DNA of 42,248 nucleotides from Actinomycetota bacterium. Its GTDB lineage: Bacteria > Actinomycetota > Actinomycetes > Propionibacteriales > Propionibacteriaceae. Below, piece by piece: positions 39,565 through 42,248 of the stretch. The notes under the pieces are model-generated. The model ran no database searches, was not told where the DNA came from, and worked only from the letters and a program-made list of their open reading frames with translations. The position numbers and the translations under genes are program-made. The stretch spans positions 1 through 42,248 of the forward strand of contig JAIUOT010000026.1 in assembly GCA_020161015.1 (NCBI GenBank), read 5' to 3'. Within the stretch, counting starts at the first letter, position 1; each line of letters opens with the position of its first letter.

Positions 39565-39715
39565 CCGCCAAGCATCCCGTGCCCCGCCGAGGCCGGACAA
39601 CGGTCCCGGGACGGAGGCCGGCGTCCATCCCGGGACGGATGCCGCGCCGCTGTCCACCCCGGGATGCACGGCGAAGACCACGCCCTGGCCGGACGCGGCG
39701 CCCGCCGGCGCTGGC

Positions 39716-39727
39716 GAGGATGGGCCC
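39716..39727 (+). promoter_or_regulatory. Candidate leaderless -10 of the hydrolase gene
   Basis: GAGGAT (39716-39721) lies six bases before ATG 39728. The stretch AGGATGGGCCCATG closely resembles AGGATGGCCCCATG before the M20 peptidase gene. Confidence 0.4.
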
Positions 39728-41206
39728 ATGACCTCGGACAGCTCCTCCCCGCACGATTCCCTCGGCCTGCCGCGCCCGCTGCGCGCCGGGCTCGCCGTCC
39801 TCGCCGGCGCCGCGTCCGGCCTCGCCTTGGCCTGGTACGAACCGCGCGGGCCGGTCACGGCCGTCCAGGCCGTCGCGCTGATGGGCGCCAGCCTGGCCGT
39901 CGGGGTGCTGGGGGGCCGGCTCACCCGCTCGCGGTGGGCGGCGCTGGCGATGCCGGCGGCCCACGTCCTCGCCTTCGAGGTGGCGCGCCAGGGCTCCGGC
40001 CTGCCCAGCGCCGGTCCGGTGGTGCTCGACTCCGCCTTCGGCGTCGTCGCGTTCCTGCTCGGCCGCGTCGTGCCGTGGTCGCTCGCCGGGGTGCCGATGG
40101 CCCTCGGCGCCGCCTGGGGCCGGCGGCGGGTGCCGGCGCGGGCCCCGTGGGCCCTGGCCGCGGCGACGACGGCCACCGCGCTGCTGGCCGGCTGGCTGCT
40201 GCTTCCACCGACCGCGGCCCCCGTCGGGCGTGACGTCGCCCCCGGGGGCGGGTTCGCCGAACTCGAGGAGGTGACCCTCGGCGGCCACTCCCAGTGGATC
40301 CAGGTCCGGGGGACCGACCCGGGCAACCCGGTGCTGCTCTACCTCAGCGGCGGGCCGGGCCAGAGCGACCTCGCGTTCTCCCGCGTCCTGCTCGAGCCGC
40401 TGCTGGCCGACGTCACGATCGTCGGCTGGGACCAGCGCGGCACCGGCAAGTCCTACCCCTCCCTCGACGCCGCAGGGCTCAGCCTCGACCGGGCGGTCGA
40501 CGACGTCGTCGAGCTCGCCCGGCACCTGCGCGACCGCTTCGGGGGGCGACCGATCCACCTGCTGGGCGAGTCGTGGGGGAGCCTGCTCGGGGTGCTCGCC
40601 GTCCAGCGGGCTCCTGAGCTCTTCGCGTCCTACATCGGCAGCGGGCAGATGGTGGACGTCCTGGAGACCGACCGCCGGATCTACGCCGACCTGGTCGCCG
40701 CGGCCGGGACGGCCGGGGACGGCGCGCTCGTGGCGGAGCTGGCACAGCTCTCCCCGCCGCCGTACCCGAGCGTGTTCGACTACGGGCGGATCATGACGCT
40801 CTACCCGATGCTCGAGGGCGCGTACACCCCGCCGCGGGAGTACCGGGAGCGCGCGGCCGCCGGCGGCGTCGGCCCGCTCGGGGTGCTCGGCCAGGAGTAC
40901 GGCCCGATCGAGAAGCTGAACGTCGTGCGCGGCCTGCTGGACATGTTCTCGGTGATGTACCCGCAGCTCCAGGAGGTCGACCTCCGCCGGGAGGCGCCGC
41001 GGCTGGAGGTGCCGGTCTTCATCCTGTGCGGTGACCACGAGCTCGCCGCCCGGACCGACCCCGCCCGGGCCTGGTTCGACCGGCTCGAGGCGCCGGCCAA
41101 GCGCTGGTACCAGCTGCCGGACGCGGGCCACTCGGTGGCCTTCGAGCAGGCCGGCGAACTGCGCCGCATCCTGCGCGAGGACGTCCCGGGCGCCGCGACC
41201 CGCTAG
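39728..41206 (+). CDS. Membrane-anchored alpha/beta hydrolase
   Basis: The 492-residue protein starts with about 165 residues holding four or more hydrophobic segments. A proline-iminopeptidase-like alpha/beta hydrolase follows (about 175-490): oxyanion region YLSGGPGQSD, GWDQRGTGKSYP, nucleophile elbow GESWG (S282), acid D436 in CGDHELA and H468 in DAGHSV. The catalytic domain is extracytoplasmic or cytoplasmic depending on segment number, which I cannot fix by eye. It is divergent from the kinase gene, about 160 bp apart, and could be regulated by that two-component system. Peptidase S33 relatives cleave N-terminal residues or small esters. Confidence 0.9.
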   Translation: MTSDSSSPHDSLGLPRPLRAGLAVLAGAASGLALAWYEPRGPVTAVQAVALMGASLAVGVLGGRLTRSRWAALAMPAAHVLAFEVARQGSGLPSAGPVVLDSAFGVVAFLLGRVVPWSLAGVPMALGAAWGRRRVPARAPWALAAATTATALLAGWLLLPPTAAPVGRDVAPGGGFAELEEVTLGGHSQWIQVRGTDPGNPVLLYLSGGPGQSDLAFSRVLLEPLLADVTIVGWDQRGTGKSYPSLDAAGLSLDRAVDDVVELARHLRDRFGGRPIHLLGESWGSLLGVLAVQRAPELFASYIGSGQMVDVLETDRRIYADLVAAAGTAGDGALVAELAQLSPPPYPSVFDYGRIMTLYPMLEGAYTPPREYRERAAAGGVGPLGVLGQEYGPIEKLNVVRGLLDMFSVMYPQLQEVDLRREAPRLEVPVFILCGDHELAARTDPARAWFDRLEAPAKRWYQLPDAGHSVAFEQAGELRRILREDVPGAATR

Positions 41207-41253
41207 GCGCGCGCCGTCCCCGGTCCCGTCCGGAGTCCGGGCCCGCTCTGATC

Positions 41254-41267
41254 TAGGCTTACGCAGC
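41254..41267 (+). promoter_or_regulatory. Candidate leaderless -10 of tyrS
   Basis: TAGGCT (41254-41259), eight bases, then the GTG of tyrS. It is identical in hexamer and spacing to hisE. No T-box leader is present. Confidence 0.6.
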
Positions 41268-42248
41268 GTGAATGCCGTACTCGACGAACTGACCTGGCGG
41301 GGCTTCATCGCCCACTCCACCGACCCGGACGCGCTGTCGTCCGCCTTCGACGCCGGACGGGTGAGTTCCTATGTCGGCTTCGACCCCACGGCGCCCAGCA
41401 TCCACATGGGCAACCTGGTCCAGCTGATGCTGTCGCGGATCCTCCAGTCGGGGGGCCACCGCCCGTTCCTGCTGGTGGGTGGCTCGACCGGCCTGATCGG
41501 TGACCCGAAGCAGAGCTCGGAGCGCAACCTGAACCCCAGGGAGCTCGTCCACGAGTGGGTGGAGAAGATCCGGGCCCAGGTGAGCCGGTTCGTCGACTTC
41601 GACGGGCCCGACGGGGCGGTCGTGGTCAACAACTACGACTGGACCAGTGAGTTGTCGACCCTCGACTTCCTGCGCAACATCGGCAAGCACTTCAGCGTGA
41701 ACCGGATGCTCGACCGGGAGGTGGTGAAGGCGCGCCTGGAGTCGGGGATCTCGTACACGGAGTTCTCCTACGTGCTGCTGCAGTCGCTGGACTTCCTCGA
41801 GCTCTACCGGCGCCACGGCGTCATCCTCCAGACAGGGGGCTCCGACCAGTGGGGCAACCTGACCGCGGGGGTGGACCTGATCCGACGGGCGGAGGGCGCG
41901 AAGGTGCACGCCCTCGCCACGCCGCTGCTCACGAAGGCCGACGGGACGAAGTTCGGCAAGACCGAGTCGGGGACGATCTGGCTCGATCCCGCGATGACGA
42001 GTCCCTACGCGTTCCACCAGTTCTTCCTGAACGCAGAGGACGCGATGGTGGTGCAGTACCTGAAGATCTTCACCCGCCGCAGTGCGGAGGAGATCGAGGA
42101 CCTCGCCCGGCAGACCGCGGAGGCACCGCACCTGCGGGCCGCCCAGCGTGCGCTCGCCGACGACATCACCGACCTGGTGCACTCGCCGGCCGAGCGGCGC
42201 GCTGCGGCGGCCGCGGCCGCGGCGATCTTCGGCAGGGAGGAGCTCGCC
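41268..42248 (+). CDS. tyrS: Tyrosine-tRNA ligase, 5' part
   Basis: The first 327 codons of TyrS are present; the frame is open at the window edge. It is a class I synthetase with SYVGFDPTAPSIHMGNL (HIGH-type motif), GGSTGLIGDPKQSSERNL, tyrosine-binding QTGGSDQWGNLTAGVDLIRR and the KMSKS loop as KFGKTESGTIWLD. The start GTG AAT GCC follows TAGGCT-N8. The C-terminal S4-like RNA-binding domain lies beyond the window. Confidence 0.95.
   Translation, partial: MNAVLDELTWRGFIAHSTDPDALSSAFDAGRVSSYVGFDPTAPSIHMGNLVQLMLSRILQSGGHRPFLLVGGSTGLIGDPKQSSERNLNPRELVHEWVEKIRAQVSRFVDFDGPDGAVVVNNYDWTSELSTLDFLRNIGKHFSVNRMLDREVVKARLESGISYTEFSYVLLQSLDFLELYRRHGVILQTGGSDQWGNLTAGVDLIRRAEGAKVHALATPLLTKADGTKFGKTESGTIWLDPAMTSPYAFHQFFLNAEDAMVVQYLKIFTRRSAEEIEDLARQTAEAPHLRAAQRALADDITDLVHSPAERRAAAAAAAAIFGREELA

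Noticed and set aside
41207-41267. T-box or attenuator before tyrS
   Set aside because: Only 61 bp separate the genes and the -10 lies eight bases from the start codon, leaving no room for a leader.

Overview
The window is 42 kb of gene-dense, very GC-rich DNA from an actinomycete. Mycothiol ligase (mshC), leaderless TANNNT-type promoters, GTG starts and long chains of ATGA/GTGA stop-start overlaps all point there. The coproporphyrin-dependent heme route, including a hemCD fusion and a heme-cluster radical SAM protein, suggests Propionibacteriales (a Propionibacteriaceae-like organism). That assignment is inference; no 16S gene is present.

Layout. 1-803: the end of an unidentified small gene, a PIN-domain toxin-like protein, a strong inverted repeat and tRNA-Leu(GAG), possibly the edge of an integrated element. 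913-5941: M20 peptidase, YdeI-like protein, aldo/keto reductase, uppP, and divergent mshC. 5942-6731: non-coding DNA with a duplicated hairpin module and a nine-copy 18-bp tandem repeat. 6732-8388: hisE-hisG and an SseB-like gene. 8386-9914: infC-rpmI-rplT with a structured leader, an attenuator-like hairpin and an ATC start codon. 9988-14478: SpoU-type rRNA methyltransferase, pheS, pheT.

14479-20047 is the most unusual part. A non-coding stretch carries five to six imperfect dyads (GTCMCCC-N-GGGTGAC), most of them 34-36 bp apart. It precedes a three-gene secretion operon: (i) a small protein with a SipW-type signal peptide; (ii) an ER/SipW-type signal peptidase fused to an exported domain that ends in an LAYTG sortase-like signal; (iii) a 1038-residue secreted protein in which two complete seven-blade RCC1 propellers each appear to be inserted at the same place in a fibronectin-III-like domain. 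Genes i and iii share the motif ATLAS[WY]xDxE[YF]A. The operon looks like a self-contained module that exports, processes and anchors a surface structure.

20044-31443 (minus strand) holds a nearly complete heme pathway: hemA-hemE-radical SAM-cgoX-chdC-cpfC-hemCD, then hemB-hemL. A HAD phosphatase gene sits on the opposite strand between the two blocks. 31514-37743 is the divergent arginine operon argCJBDRH, which lacks argF and argG. 37748-42248 holds a NarL-type two-component system, a membrane-anchored alpha/beta hydrolase and the first 327 codons of tyrS.
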